Source: Protoeuglena noctilucae
Taxonomy: Eukaryota > Chlorophyta > Pedinophyceae > Marsupiomonadales > Marsupiomonadaceae
Length of the DNA: 64,000 bases
Assembly (NCBI GenBank): GCA_958009085.1
Contig: OY253668.1
Location: forward strand, 310,001 to 374,000
Reading direction: 5' to 3'
The translations under genes were made by a program, and so were the position numbers. This document shows, piece after piece, positions 33,084 through 45,700 of the stretch (position 1 is the stretch's first letter; every line of letters starts with the position of its first letter). The notes beneath the pieces are model-generated. The model was not told the origin of the DNA and searched no databases. It worked only from the letters and a program-made list of their open reading frames with translations.

Positions 33084-33425
33084 GACGCCTAGTGGTGGCG
33101 CGTGAGGGCACAAAAAGGCTCTTCACTTTCGCAGCGCACAGAGACGGTGCTTACTGCGCCCAGCTGTGTAAGGCGCGGCGCAGAAACCGTGCGGCACAGA
33201 GCTAGGGCATACACAGGCGTTTTTCCTGGGAAGCATCGGTCCATGAAGCATCAGTGCTGATAACTTACGATTGGTGGAGCCTCTGAAGCAAGCCAGCGGC
33301 GACTTGGGCAAGCATCCGCCACACACGTTCGCACTGGGTCGCAGCGGTCTGGAGCGCCGAAAGATCCCCTTGGTTGTCCTCCGACGCTCATAAACGTTAT
33401 CTCTCGTCAGGACGCGACCTGCGGA
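33084..33425. promoter_or_regulatory. Divergent intergenic region, basic protein / Smr protein
   Basis: 342 bases between two start codons facing away from each other. It is less GC-rich than the flanks (for example TAAACGTTATCTC near 33391). No gene seen; presumably both promoters. Confidence 0.4.
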
Positions 33426-34458
33426 ATGCCACCGCGTGGCGTGGTGGCGGAGCTTGCCGCCGCGCACGGGTGGGCATCGGTCGAGCTGGTCGAAGCGGTC
33501 TTGGCCGGCTGCGACGGGCACTTCAAGCGCGCCGATGCCGCTCTGCGCGAAATGTGCGGGGCTGACGCCGAGATGGCCTCGCTCGACACCAGCATTGGCG
33601 AGGAAGCGGGGGCAGGGGCGGCGCCGTGCCCCGAGGCGGAGGCAAGGGCCCCGGACTCCTGCGACGCCCGCGTGAGCCAAGTTCGCGCGGCGAGACAGAT
33701 GCGGGCGGCGCAGCGGAGGTGAGGGGCGAAGTGAAGGGGGTGAAAAGAACCATGTGCTGCTGCTGTGGCGCAAGTCGACGACTGCCACGACACGTTTGCA
33801 GGGCCCAGAGGTTCTTCCGAGAGGGTGCGCACGCGGACGCGCGTGGTGCGGCGTTGGAAGCCATGGAGTGGGCGCGGGAGGTGGAGGCGCACGGTCGTGC
33901 GGCGGCCGAGGCCATCCTCGTCGAAAAGAACCGTGACCACGGTTCGCTGTGGGTGATCGACCTGCACGGGCTGCACGCCCAGGAGGCCGTGGAGGCGCTG
34001 GCATCGCGGCTGGCACTGCTGGAGGAGGGATGTGCGGCTGCCGTATCGGCGGGGGGGCTGTCGAGTGGCATGGCGGACCCGGCGTTCAGGCGGGTGGCAG
34101 AGCGCACTGAGCGCTGGCATCGCCGTCAGCAGCACCGCCCAAAAACACTACTCCCCTCCCTTGGCACGCAGGAGGCGCGCATTGACGGTCATCGTGGGGA
34201 AGGGGCACCACAGCAGCGATGGGGAGGCCGTCCTTCCTAGGGCAGTCCAGAACTGGCTGGCGGGCCATGAGTACCGGTGAGCGAACTGCTTGGCGGTGTT
34301 CGTGGGTGGATTGGCCTGGCGGCGCTGGTGCAGTCGTGTTTTCTTCAGAGTCTGATGTAGCCGCGTCGCGCAGGTTCACTGACCTCCATGGTCAAATCGA
34401 GGTGCTGCTGCGGCAGCTAGGGAAGGGCGGAGCCGAGGTGCGAAAGGGGCCTCAGTAA
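33426..34458 (+). CDS. CUE-like + DUF1771 + Smr domain protein
   Basis: Exon 1 (33426-33718) encodes a CUE-like helical bundle, VAELAAAHGWASVELVEAVL and HFKRADAALREM. Exon 2 (from 33802) gives the DUF1771 helix RRAQRFFREGAHADARGAAL, then EVEAHGRAAAEAILVEKN. The Smr domain begins LWVIDLHGLHAQEAVEALAS. A later exon has RRALTVIVGKGHHSSDGEAV, LPRAVQNWLAGHEYR, and the last one FTDLHGQIEVLLRQL. The DLHGLH and GKGHHS motifs are both intact. Smr domains nick or cleave nucleic acid; plant and animal proteins with DUF1771-Smr (for example N4BP2-like) are thought to act in RNA surveillance or DNA repair. All junctions keep phase. The stop is six bases from the last possible codon of the opposing HPt gene. 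Confidence 0.82.
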
Positions 34459-34464
34459 GGGGCC

Positions 34465-35347
34465 TTAGTGACGAAAGACCGGTCGAAAAATGCTCGCGGG
34501 AGCTGGCGTAAGGGGCTGGGCTTGGATGGAGCCAACAGCGTCACCCGCCCGACCTGCGGGGGATCGACGCGAGGCATCTCGCACAGAGTAGCTGGCAAAG
34601 GCTCGGCCCGTGACCCCTTGCACACGGCCAGCCACACACCTGACCGCTTGTCGCAGCGCCAGGAGCTGGCCGACTTCATTTTTGAGTCGCACAAAGGCCT
34701 GCTGCGCCTGCACCGCCACCTCCCTCAGCGCGGCCGAGTTTTGCATCTGGCACAGCTGGCGCATGTACGCGCACGCCTCCGATATTTGCCGGGCCCCCGT
34801 GGATGCGCTGCTGCCCTTCAGCTGGTGCACCAGCGAGTCGAGTTGTTGCCAGGGGATGGGGTCCTGGGCCTGCGGGTCGTGGAGGCGACCGGTTCGCTGC
34901 AAAAACGGCCTTTGTCCCCCGCGGCCGGCACGCTCGTCCCCATCGCCAGCCCAGCGGCCTCACCAGGAGCTGCCCCAGCGCCACGAGCTTCTGCTCGCCA
35001 TCGTGGAAGAACATCTCGCAAACCTCTTGGAGGAAGTCCGGGTTGGCCTCGTCCTCTAGTTCCTGCGCCCGAGACGGTCCCTGGAAGATCGGCGGGGGCT
35101 GCCGCGGCGGACCCGACGGCGCGGCGGCGCTGGGATTTGCGATCTGTGGTACGGTGGCCGTGGAAGTCGAGCCCGGCCCGCCGCCGGAATCCACGCTCGC
35201 GCAGCTGTGCACGCACTCCACGAGCAACGATATGAGGCCCCCGGAGCCCGATATCGTCACCTGGAGCTGCAGGAACTGTTCGTCCACGATTCCGTCCGCG
35301 AGCAGCTTGCCCTGCAGCTGCTGCACCTGGGCGGCTAGCCCAGACAT
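34465..35347 (-). CDS. Histidine-containing phosphotransfer (HPt) protein
   Basis: Exon 1 (35347-35261) encodes MSGLAAQVQQLQGKLL, ADGIVDEQFLQLQ. A 198-base GT-AG intron (35260-35063) leads in phase to exon 2, ELEDEANPDFLQEVCEMFFH and DGEQKLVALGQLL. The next exon carries DSLVHQLKGSSASTGARQIS, EACAYMRQLCQMQNSAAL and AFVRLKNEVGQLLALR. The phosphorylatable His is in HQLKGSS, and the layout equals plant AHP proteins, which shuttle phosphate from hybrid histidine kinases to nuclear response regulators. Exact C-terminus uncertain: a GT donor near the end of the conserved part (QAV, near 34645) may remove the last 35 codons read here. The long intron has no stop in frame, so retention would add 66 residues. 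Confidence 0.87.
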
Positions 35348-35749
35348 CGGTGCGACCGCCCCCCGACCTCCCACACCACGCGTCAACCACTGGCTGAGGC
35401 GCCCCGTCTCTCTGATGGATGCCTGCTGAGCTCCCTCCAGAACCCGTGACTCCCTGCCGTTTCAGGAGCGTCCTACGCAGACTCAAGACCTTACGCATGG
35501 ATCGCTTGCGTGGGTGCTTCGCTCGTGAGCATGCCAGACAGGAAAATTCTAGCGCCAGACGCCGCGAGGCCCCCCACTGTTGACACTCGTTGCCCTCCGC
35601 AGCCGCCCTTCGGCAGTGTATCCGCTTGCACTGGTGACCGCCTTAGCAGCAGCGCTGCAGCAGCTGGCCAGCGTTGGTCAGGAGCGCGGGCCTCGAGGAA
35701 GGGATTTTAGGCTCCCGGCCGGTCGGCCAGTGCTCCCGCGCGCTTCGCT
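35348..35749. promoter_or_regulatory. Divergent intergenic region, HPt / CLPTM1
   Basis: About 400 bases between two outward-facing starts. Short open frames show no recognisable motif. Presumed promoters of both genes. Confidence 0.4.
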
Positions 35750-38700
35750 ATGCCGCGTGCGCAGGCCCAGGGCGGGCAGCAGCAGCAGCGGGGAGGGTGA
35801 GCCGCGACTCTTATGATCGTTGACGCCCGCGCAAGGCTCCTCGCAGCTGCCCGTCGTTTCCCCCGGCGATCCCGCTCGCGGGTGCGCGGATGGAGTATGC
35901 GATGGGAGATCTTCCTCCCAGGCCCGCCGCCGCCACTCCCCGCCGCCTGCCGTGTCCTCCGCAGGGGAGGGCTGATGGGGATGCTCACGCAAATTCTCCA
36001 AATGTACCTCATGTTCCAGGCCATTCGCTGGCTCATGGGCTCGAGCGCACCCAAGGCTGACGAGGCTGCCAAGAAAGTGGAGCCGATGATCACCGAGCGG
36101 AGCGCGCTGGTGGACATGACCGTCTACCTTGCCGAGAGCAGCGCGTACGAGCGGGGCGTCCAGATGCGGGACTGGAGCAACTTCACCGCCATCTGGCACG
36201 AGCGGGCCATCCCTCTCATCCCCGAGAAGCCGCTTTTCAAGGCACGGCGCGAGGCCCGCGCTCGTCCCTTGCGATGCCGGCGCACCTTGGCACGTCACCT
36301 CCCGTGCGCCGCTCCGATCCCCGCAGGACCTGATGATCGACGTGCCGTTCGAGGTCCGCCAGAACGGCACGTACGTGATGGTGGTCAAGTGGGAGGACCC
36401 CCTGGCGAGTGAGTGGGTCAGCGAGTGGGTGGACGTGCTGCCCCTCACGCTGCACCGGCGCGTCCGGAAGCAGAAGGAGACGGGGAACCTGCTGCGGATG
36501 ACGCGGGAGGACTCGGAGGCGATGGCCAAGCAGCACCGCGAGGTCGAGAAAGAGCCCATGGGTGAGGCGGGGGGCCGGCACGACGCCCGACACGCCACGC
36601 CGCGCACCTCGCGGCTCTATCCACCAGGCCCCCTGAATCCCCGTTGCCTTCGCCAGATGGGTTCCTTCGCCTGTCTCCGCAGTGGTGGTCAACTTCTGGA
36701 AGCCCAACGTCACCATCTCGATGGTTGACGAGTTCCGGCCGCTGGACCTTCAGTCCTCAGGCCACTACGAACAGCTGTTCCGGCACTGGGTCGAGCCGGC
36801 GGGGCGCCTGGTGGACACGGCCGGCCGGAAGAAGTACTTGCCTCTGGTGAGAGGGAAACCGTGACCATGGCGCGTGCGGTGCATTTCAAAGGTACAGGAG
36901 GGCTGCAGCTCAGCCCTCGCCTGTGCTAGCCAGACCATCGCAACAAGCATCCTCGCATCATGCTGCTTTTCCTGTCTCCTCGGGCGCCTGTTGACGCGTC
37001 ACTGCTCCTCGCACACCCACGGCGCCCCCGACGCTTCTCAGCCCGGCCGTCCCACTCTTCCATTCCCGCCCTGCGACTGTCCTTCACGCAGACGTACATG
37101 AACGACTTCTGGCTGCTGGAGAGCGATCAGATGGAGGTGAACGCCACAACGGCGCGTCTCCCCTTGCACCTGAAGTACGAGCGCATCAGCCCCATGGTCG
37201 TCTTCCTGCAAAAGAGCATGGAGCGGGGTTTCCAGGACCAGGTCAAGGCCGGCGTGGCCGTGGCGGTGAGTCGGCTCACGAAGCCGCGGGAGGGTGCTTG
37301 TTCAAATGACGCGGGAGCCATCGCAGCCGGAAGTGACGTGTGCCGCAAACACAAACACAGCGATTACATTGCGATATGGCCACCCATCCGCTCGCGTGCA
37401 CACAGGGCAACTTGGACGACGTCAAGCGCATCTTCACGGAGTCGAACCCCTACTACCTCGGCGTCACGATGGCCGTGTCGATCCTGCACACCGTGTTTGA
37501 CGTCCTGGCCTTCCGGTCGGACATCGGCTTCTGGTCTCAGAACAAGTCCATGGAGGGCCTCTCCGCACGCACGGTCGTCATCAACGCCTTCATGCAGGTG
37601 CGGCTTGCATGCATGAGTTGTGCTTTCTGCATAAGACGTGCTGCGTGCAGGAGACGGGCCTGTCTTCGCGCGCCGTGCAGCTCATTCGAAGCAGGGTTGC
37701 TTGGTTGCGAGCCCCTGTCCTGTGCGGTTGCAGCTGCACATCGTGGCACCCGCTGACACCGTAACACCCCCTGCCCCCGCACATGCAACACGAGCAAGGC
37801 ACCACCTCCCCCATCGCAGGTCATCATCTTCCTCTACCTCCTCGACAACGACACGTCCATGCTCGTCCTCTTCTCGAGCGGACTGGGCCTGCTGATTGAG
37901 GTGCGCAAACGCTGCCCTCTCATCCCAGACATGGCCTTTACATGGCAGCAAAGGCCTCAACTCGACAGCACATGACCAACAGGACCAGTACACCCATCCC
38001 TGCCCCTCTCCGCAGCTCTGGAAGGTCACCAAGGTGTTCCTGGTGTCGCTGGAGCGCAACCCCGGGGGCCTGATCCCCTTCAAGATCACCTTCAAGGACC
38101 GTGACACGTACGTTCACAGCAAGACCAAGCAGTACGACAAGGAAGCCATGAATAACCTATCGTGGGTCATGTTCCCCATCCTCGTCGGATACGCCGTGTA
38201 CGGTGCGTCTACGTTGTGTATACTATGCAGGGCAGGCACCTGGGCAGGGCACGTACCTGCCACCACCCCCGAGAGAGCACGCGCTGCCCATGTGCTCTCG
38301 CTATCACTCCGCTCCTATTACTTAACATGATCTCGCCATCACCCCTCTCCTCTTTCCCCTCCCCCCAGATCTCTTCACGGGCCAGTCCCACACGTCCTGG
38401 TACTCCTGGGCCCTCTCCACCCTGGTCAGCGCCGTCTACATGTTCGGCTTCATCCTCATGTGCCCCCAGCTGTACCTCAACTACAAGGTGACACAGACAT
38501 TGTTCATATTGTAATTGTATCATTGACTTTACTTCTAAGAGAACCTCACGGGCTTCCCACGCCACGCCATGGCGGGACCAGCCGGACGGTCATGCACCTC
38601 GCATGTACTGTGTCAGCAACATACGACACCCACCCGGCGCTCACTTCATCCTCACGCGCACCGTATTCAACCCCGCGCCCGCAGCTCAAGTCGGTGGCGC

Positions 38701-39341
38701 ACCTCCCCTGGCGCCAGATGACGTACAAGTTCCTCAACACCATCATCGACGACCTGTTCGCGTTCGTCATCAAGATGCCCACCATGCACCGCCTGGCCGT
38801 CTTCCGGGACGACCTCATCTTCCCCATCCTCCTCTACCAGCGGTGGATTTACCCCGTCGACAAGACGCGCGTCAACGGTGGGTCCTTTTCCAGAGCCGCA
38901 AAGCAAGCGAGGTCGTGTCGCGACTTCGCATGTCATGATGGCAGTCCACGGTCCTTACGACACAGTCCCTGTTTACTCTGCCTGTCCTGCCCTGCCCTGC
39001 CCTGCCATGGTCCTTACACCACCTCGCCTACTTTGCCAGGCCAGGGATGTGCCTATCCTGCCCTGCTCCACCTGCCCACCCCGTCTCGCGCCCCGCTCTC
39101 AGAGTTTGGTTACTCCGAGGTCGCGCCCGAGGGAGGTGCCGAGGGTACCCAGAGGCACGCGGACGGGGCGGGGTGGTCCCAGGGTCGGCCCCAGCGTGCT
39201 ACGGTACCTGTGGAGGACGTGGATGAGACGAGCAGCGATGACGACAGCGATGACGACAGCGACGGTGTCAGCGGGGACGAGGATGGGGAGGAAGGGGCGG
39301 AGAGGGAAGGGAGCGGGGGAGAGGCGAAGAAACAGAAGTGA
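35750..39341 (+). CDS. CLPTM1: CLPTM1-family multi-span ER membrane protein
   Basis: The start at 35750 gives [16 protein letters not shown]; an intron joins it to [20 protein letters not shown]. Luminal blocks follow: [69 protein letters not shown]. The membrane half is nearly identical to the family: [128 protein letters not shown] and [14 protein letters not shown]. About ten introns. The tail is acidic ([19 protein letters not shown]). CLPTM1/CLPTM1L proteins reside in the ER; CLPTM1L scrambles GlcN-PI for GPI-anchor synthesis, and CLPTM1 regulates receptor export. The usual luminal glycosylation-type Asn sites (NGT, NVT, NAT) are visible. Confidence 0.95.
38975..39007 (+). repeat. Pentanucleotide tandem repeat (CCTGC)n in CLPTM1 intron
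   Basis: About five near-perfect copies of CCTGC (one as CCTGT) in the intron before the last CLPTM1 exon. It is a short microsatellite with no coding consequence. Confidence 0.8.
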
Positions 39342-39702
39342 TGGGACATGGGAGAATGCAAGGGCGGATAGAGAAGCGATGGGGTGGGTGGTAGTGCGGA
39401 GGGGCGCAGATGCATGTGTGGCGATGCGCTGGCGCTCTGCACGCCCGGTGGGGTTGTGGCTGGGTAGAAGCAAGTGTGGGGTGGGCTCTGTTGCCGGCAC
39501 AGTTCTCACGCATGAAGTCGAGACAGCGGGGTTGCAGGCATGACTCACGATCGATTGGCAGTGCGTTCTTTTGAAGGAAATTATAAACAGGGCCATGTCA
39601 GGTCCGCAATGAGCGCGCAGGCGTTAGAACAGCGATGTCTCACATGCAAGCAGCCAAGCAGCCATGCAGCAGACACCTCTATTAAGGGTACTCCCAGTCC
39701 CC
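39342..39702. other. Convergent 3' region between CLPTM1 and LIG4
   Basis: About 360 bases between two facing stops. It includes an AT-richer patch (AAATTATAAAC near 39579). I see no gene; it should hold both 3' untranslated regions and polyadenylation signals. Confidence 0.4.
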
Positions 39703-42700
39703 TTAATCCGTGTCGCTCCCGCCCGGGCTCCGCGGAAGGAGCGAGCGCATGAGCGAGCGCTTGGCGCGGACCTCGGCCCTAAGCCGCTCCTCCGGTGGCG
39801 GCATCGAGGCGTCCTGCATCAGCCCCGCAACCGCAGCCGGCGACCCTCGGAACGGCGACCCTTTGAATGGCAAGCCTTTGAAGACCTCGGCGTGACGTGC
39901 GATGCCGCTGTGGGTCTCTGTGGACGGAGCACGCACCCCCGCAGCGCGCAGCTGCTCGCTCAGGCCGGCGTAGCTGCCTGCCCGGCGTGCACTTTCCAAA
40001 CCCCCGTTCGGCCAGGCCGCCGACGTGGCAAGATCAGCACCGCCGCCGCTGCCATGCCCGTGCGTCTGGATGTGAGGCGACAGCGACGTCGATTGCGAGA
40101 GAGTGAGCGGGACGTCCGTGGTAGGGGCCGACCCGCGGCTGCTGAAGGCGTGGGGATGGCTCCCGGCTCCTGCAGTGGTTGACTGGGTCAAGCCGTGTGC
40201 GATGTCTGCCGAAGGCGACGGCTTGGGGTCCCCTGACCTCGAGTGCTGCGTCGCTGCTGGGACGACGCTCGCATCTCGCAGGTAGCGGGTCGCGGAGGGC
40301 CACGGGTTGACGCTCTCCTGGGGGGCGGGGCCTGGTGGCACCACCTCCCGCTTGACTCGCTTGGCGGGGGGACCTGCAAAGGGACGGGGCAGGACGCGTC
40401 ACGGCTGCATCGTGCCTGAGCGTGAGAGTGACGACCGCCCGTGCACAGCAGTCGACTGATGCTGTCGGCATCGTTAGCCATACAGCGACGTGTCCATGTG
40501 CCACGTGGCCCGTCATCGCAACCCTCACCGAGGTCCAGAAAGGCCCCTAGGGCATGCCCATTGTCGCCAGACAGCGCCCCCGGCAGTCTCCGCTTCGACG
40601 GTCGCGGCACCTCCTGCCGCACTTCGCCCTGCCCGCTCTCTCCTCCGCAGCCCGTCTCAGTGGCGCCGCTTCCCGACGCCCCTGCTCCCGACTCCGGCCA
40701 ATTCCAGATTGGCAGCCCCATCCGCTGCAATTCGCCCTGCTTGCTCTCTCCTCCGCGGCCCGTCGCTGTGACGCCGCTTCCCGACGCCCCTCCTGTCCCT
40801 GCCAGCCCCCACACCTCCGACACCCCCACGCCACCCTTGCTCGCCCCGCCCCGCTCGTCCCTCACCCCCGCGCCCGCCCCGCTCGCCCCGCCCCGCTCGT
40901 CTGGCACGCCACCAACACCGTCGGCCTCTTCTGGCTCCACACTCCCTCCCAGCGCCGGCACAGCAGCAGCCGTCCCAGGCGCGTCGACCCCGTGCTTGCC
41001 CCACGGCCACCTCTCCACGCTCTCAAGCCCCTCCCTCCCCGCACTGCACCGCCAGGACCGGCCCTCCCACGACACCTCCACCAGACAGTCGCCCTCGCTC
41101 ACCGCCTCCATCACAGCGCCCACCAGTGCCCCGGGCAACCGATGCACCCCCGGCCCACCCTTGCCCGCCTTGCCCTGTCCACCGCGCACCAGCCCCCGCA
41201 CCGCCCGCAGCACCGCATCCCCGCGCGCCAGCACGATCTCCCCGGACGCAAGGCGCTGCGACAGGGTGCGCAAGGAAGCGAGGCCCCCGCACTGGGTCGC
41301 TACGGCGCTCAGGAGAGCGTCGGCAGGCACGGTGCCCTGGTTGGCCGACCCACAGAACACCGCCACCAGGGTTGTCTGGTCCGACACCGGGCCCACGAAA
41401 GCCCCTGCCACCCGGGCCTCCAAGGACAGCGCTAAAGCGTCGATCGCCTCCCCACGCACCACAGCAGCGTCGGCCACGGTAGCCCAGGCGGACTGAGCCG
41501 AAGCCGTGGGAGCCAGACCCTCGACACTCGGACCTGCGCCTGCGCCTGCGTCTGCGCCTGCGTTTGCGTTTGCGCTCCCGCGATGCGCGTCGCTGCTGGG
41601 CGCGCACTGGACGACCGACATTCGGAGGCCCGACAGCGGCCAGAGCCCGGGGGTGGGGAGGGAGGCAAAGAGGCGCGAGACGTCTTCATCCCAACGCTGT
41701 GGAAGCAAGGCGACAGGGCGGTGCGTTAATGGCCCATCGACCAGCCAGGCATGCTACAAGCGATGCTCAACGTGATGCTGAGAGTGCAACCAGCAATTCG
41801 ACACACATTGTACCAAGTCGGGACATTGGCGCCTGCGAGTCACCTGCTCCTCGCCATCGCTGCTGTATCCGACGATGCTCCGCAGCGCCCCCGCCAGCTC
41901 CGGCGCCCCACGGCCACCCCAGCCCGCCAGCGCCCGCGAGTAGGACGCCAGGGCCGCCGTCAGCGCCACGTCCTCTGCCGCAACCACGTGCTCGGGAGCA
42001 GCCGACTCTGACGCCGGCCCTGCCACGGTCGGCCCAGCCGCGCCGTCCGCACCCGCATGCTGTGGCGGAGGCGCCAGGACCGCCCCCAGCTGCGCGCCAG
42101 CTGTGGCTATGACCAGGCCGCCCAAGGCGCCTCTCCTCCTCTGGGCAGCCGCCCCGCCCAGCGACGAGGGCATGGCGCGGCGCCGCGGTCCCTCGGGTGC
42201 CGCCGCGTGCGTTGATGCGGCTCTGTTCGGCTGCCCCGTGGACGTCTGGGCACCGTCGCTGCCACTGGTGCTGCTCGTCGCCCCGGCCTGAGTCAGCCGC
42301 GGGGGCTCCCGAAGCGCGGGTGGGTACGCTGGGACCGTGGGGAGGGGCTCGGGGTCCGGGGGCATACGGGAGGCATGCGTGATGCGCGCCCATCGGGCCA
42401 TGGCCTGGAGATCCGGGGCTTCGATCCGAGGAGCGCCGACCTGGTGAAGGAAGGAAAGGCGAGAGATCAATGCACAGGCGATGACCGTCGTTACATGCAG
42501 TCGTAGAGGCGAGGGACGGGCTGCAGTTTCAGTACATTGATGACAGCTAGAGCTGAGACCTTTCCCGCCCAGACAGGTCACGGAAGACAGGGTCCCAGGA
42601 CGTCCCCCATTGCTGCTGGCCGGGTCACCAACTGCAGGGGACTCACCAGGCGAAAGAGGTCATCCCCCATGACGTCCTGCTCCTCCAGGCCGTGCTGGGA

Positions 42701-45700
42701 GCCGAGGCGGATGTCGCTGGTCCCTTTGTGGAGGAAGTCCCTCGGGCGGGGAGGCAGGTGTGCCCCCGCAGCCGCGCACTGGCTCAGCCACGACAGGGAC
42801 AGCACGGAGCGGTTGCGGCGTGCCTCAGCGAGAGCGTTTACGGGAAGCGTTCCATCCTGACCCAGCTCAGAGATCACCAAAGCCCCGGGGGTGTACAGCT
42901 GGGACACCACGCCCCCACACGCGCACACCAGGCGCGCCGCTGCAGTGCGATTGGACACCCCCGCCAGGACCACGGCGCGCCCGTCCAGCCATCCGCCCCC
43001 CGGGACGTGCCCCGACGGCCCTGCCTCATCCGCCCCCGCCTGCCGTGCCCTGGCGTCCCGACCCACACCGGACGGCCCAGCCCCTGCATTCGACGGCCCT
43101 TTGCCTGCACCCGACGGCCCAGCGCCTCCACCCGCCGTGGCCCTCTCTGTGGCATCGTCCGCGCCCGCGTCGACTGCAGTGCCTTCTCGCAAGATGTCAG
43201 GCACCTGCAGGCGCCTCCTCGCCCGCTGGGGGCTGCGGGCGCGCCCCGTGGGGCCGACCTTGCGCAGGCGATTGCTCTCGTACTGTGGTAAGCAGGTCGA
43301 GTGCGGAATCTGAAACACCGCCTCTCATAGCACAGACCCAGCAAATGCACTAAGCGCATACCATGACAACGCTTTCGTGTCACACAGGCGGCCCCTCACA
43401 GTGCCCACGCACCCTCCCACACAAGATGCAGCTCACCAGGCGTGCCGGCAGCGCCTCAGCGTCTTCGATAATCCTGGCGTGGGTCTCGATATCCGCCGCG
43501 GGCTTGTCCGGTCGCAGCGTGGTCATGCGCGGGAACCGCACGCTGTACTTGGACCCAAAGGCGGGCAGCTTGACGAACCGCAGGTCCCCCTGGATGGTCA
43601 CAACCATGCCCTTGGCGGGCTCAGCCACCCACTTGTCTGCCACAGGCTCGCAGCGCGTGCGGGTCAGGCAGCGCGGCCGGTGGTCCACCCAGCCCCCGGC
43701 CTTGCTCTCCACATGATCTGACACCTGCTTCCTGCAGTCGCGTCGACGGTGTGCGGTGGGCAGGCAGCATGCAAGGGAGCGCAGCCAGGCAGGGAGGCAG
43801 GCATCGCAGACGTGCTATCACGCACAGCATGATCTGCAAACAGCGCGGCCGATCCCATCTCCCCGCCTCATCCGCTCTCCCGCATGCCACGCATCCAGCC
43901 AACCCCGCGCAGTGTCAGTGGCACTCGGCGAAGTCGCCACAGCCGCCACCCCGCGCCCTCGCACCTGTCTTCGACGCAGAACCCGTTGCTGACCCTGGCG
44001 AACGTCAGAAACGTCAGCGGCGCGTCCGGCCCCGTCTCCTCGGGCATGCGCTCCCGGATGGCCACGATGTAGTTGTTCAGCTCGCCCCGGCTCCCCATGT
44101 GCGTGCCGTACCGCGCCCCCACGATGACCACGTCGTACTCGTACGTGTAGTTGAAGTCGGGCTTGACCTTGGTCCACGAGCCGCTCATGTCCCCCACAAC
44201 CCACTGCGAGTATGGGTCCTTCACCACCAGTCCCTCGTCCCCTCGCAGGTACGTGGCGTCGAAGAACTGGCGCACCGCCTCGCGTGTCGATGCAATAGTG
44301 CAGTGCTCGGGCATGCGCTCCGGCGTGAGCGCCAGGATCTGACCCCGGATGCGGCCCTGCGGAAGCGACAAGGGCGTGGGTTCGGGGCGAGGCTCACTAA
44401 GAGTCGCCGGGCAGAGATGGGATGTTTGGTGTCTGGCAAGCGCAGGCACCAGCCATGCATGGGCATTGCGAGGTGGGATGCTGTCCAGTCCGTGGCAGGA
44501 CCAGCATGTGCTGAATGCATTTCTTCATCTCCACTGCAGCTCGCAGGTCATTCACTCGCCTTGGTGAATGGCTGGGCGTCCTCCTGCTTGCATGGCTTGA
44601 CGATCTGGTTGAGCAGCGCCTTGCGCTCTAACAGGGGCCGGTCGCACACGAGCGTGCCGTCGATGGCGATGACGTCGAAGATTATGAACTGGATGAGGAT
44701 GTCCTTCACCTGAGGCACCTCCCAGGTCTTCCCGTCCTTGTCGTGCCTGCGCGGGTGGCAGCGGGGTGGCACTGGGGTGGCACAAGAGCCCATGCAATCC
44801 ACGATACACCCTTGAAGTAAAGTGCATCTTTCTGCAACACTGACCATGGCCGGTCCAAGCAACGATAAATGCCCCAATTTTGATGAGGCGCTCACCCCGG
44901 ACATGCACGTCACAACCACTCTGTGCTGGCACATCACTCATCCACTCACCCCGTACGATAAGAGACGGTCGTCGTGGAGATGACCTCGTCGGGTCCCCTG
45001 TTCTCATGGATGGCGGTGAGGATGTTGGCCATGATGTTGAAGGGCAGTGCCATGTAGTTGTCTACGCGCTTGTCCACCGCGACCCACTCGCAGTCCAAGA
45101 TGCACGTCTTGCACGTGACCTGGAAGCCGAGGGACACGGGAGCGGTAAGTGCGACGGCGACGTTGCCATTGGCAGAGTAGATCGAGGCAGTTGGCAGAGA
45201 AAGCGAAGGGTTCACAGGCAACCCGGTACGTACAGCGGAGGGACCGACGGGCCCGTCTCACTAAACCCCCTAGCGTTTCGAGCCCTGCGGTGTCTCAATC
45301 TGTCTCACCGAGTCCTTGAGCATGGGCGCAATGGGCTGGTGCCCGTTGGTGCGCGCCATCCAGTCCTCCGCCCGCCGGCTGAACATCCGCACGCTGCCGT
45401 CCTCCATGATGTGAATCTGGAAGCGCCAACTGCGCGCGAACGCACGAAAAGGAGCGGTTTGTAGCTGTCTGTGCCGAGCAAGTGCCACTACCTGCCAAGC
45501 ACCCCGACGGAGGGTCTGACGCTTGCAGCTTCAGTGCCGCAGGCCACGCTGTGCTACCCCGTCATCCCAACCAGAGTGCAGCCTCGCACCCGTCGAACTT
45601 GTTCTCGCAGATGAGCTGCGGGGCGTCCATGTGCCGGGTCATGTCGTCAAACACCTCCTCCGGCGTCATATCCATGCCCTTCCGGCTGCCCTTGGTCCAC

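Noticed and set aside
40441-41496. Very long open frame on the plus strand, Pro/Ser/Thr-rich
   Set aside because: It is the complement of the LIG4 C-terminal exons in GC-rich DNA and shows no motif; the minus frame continues the ligase.
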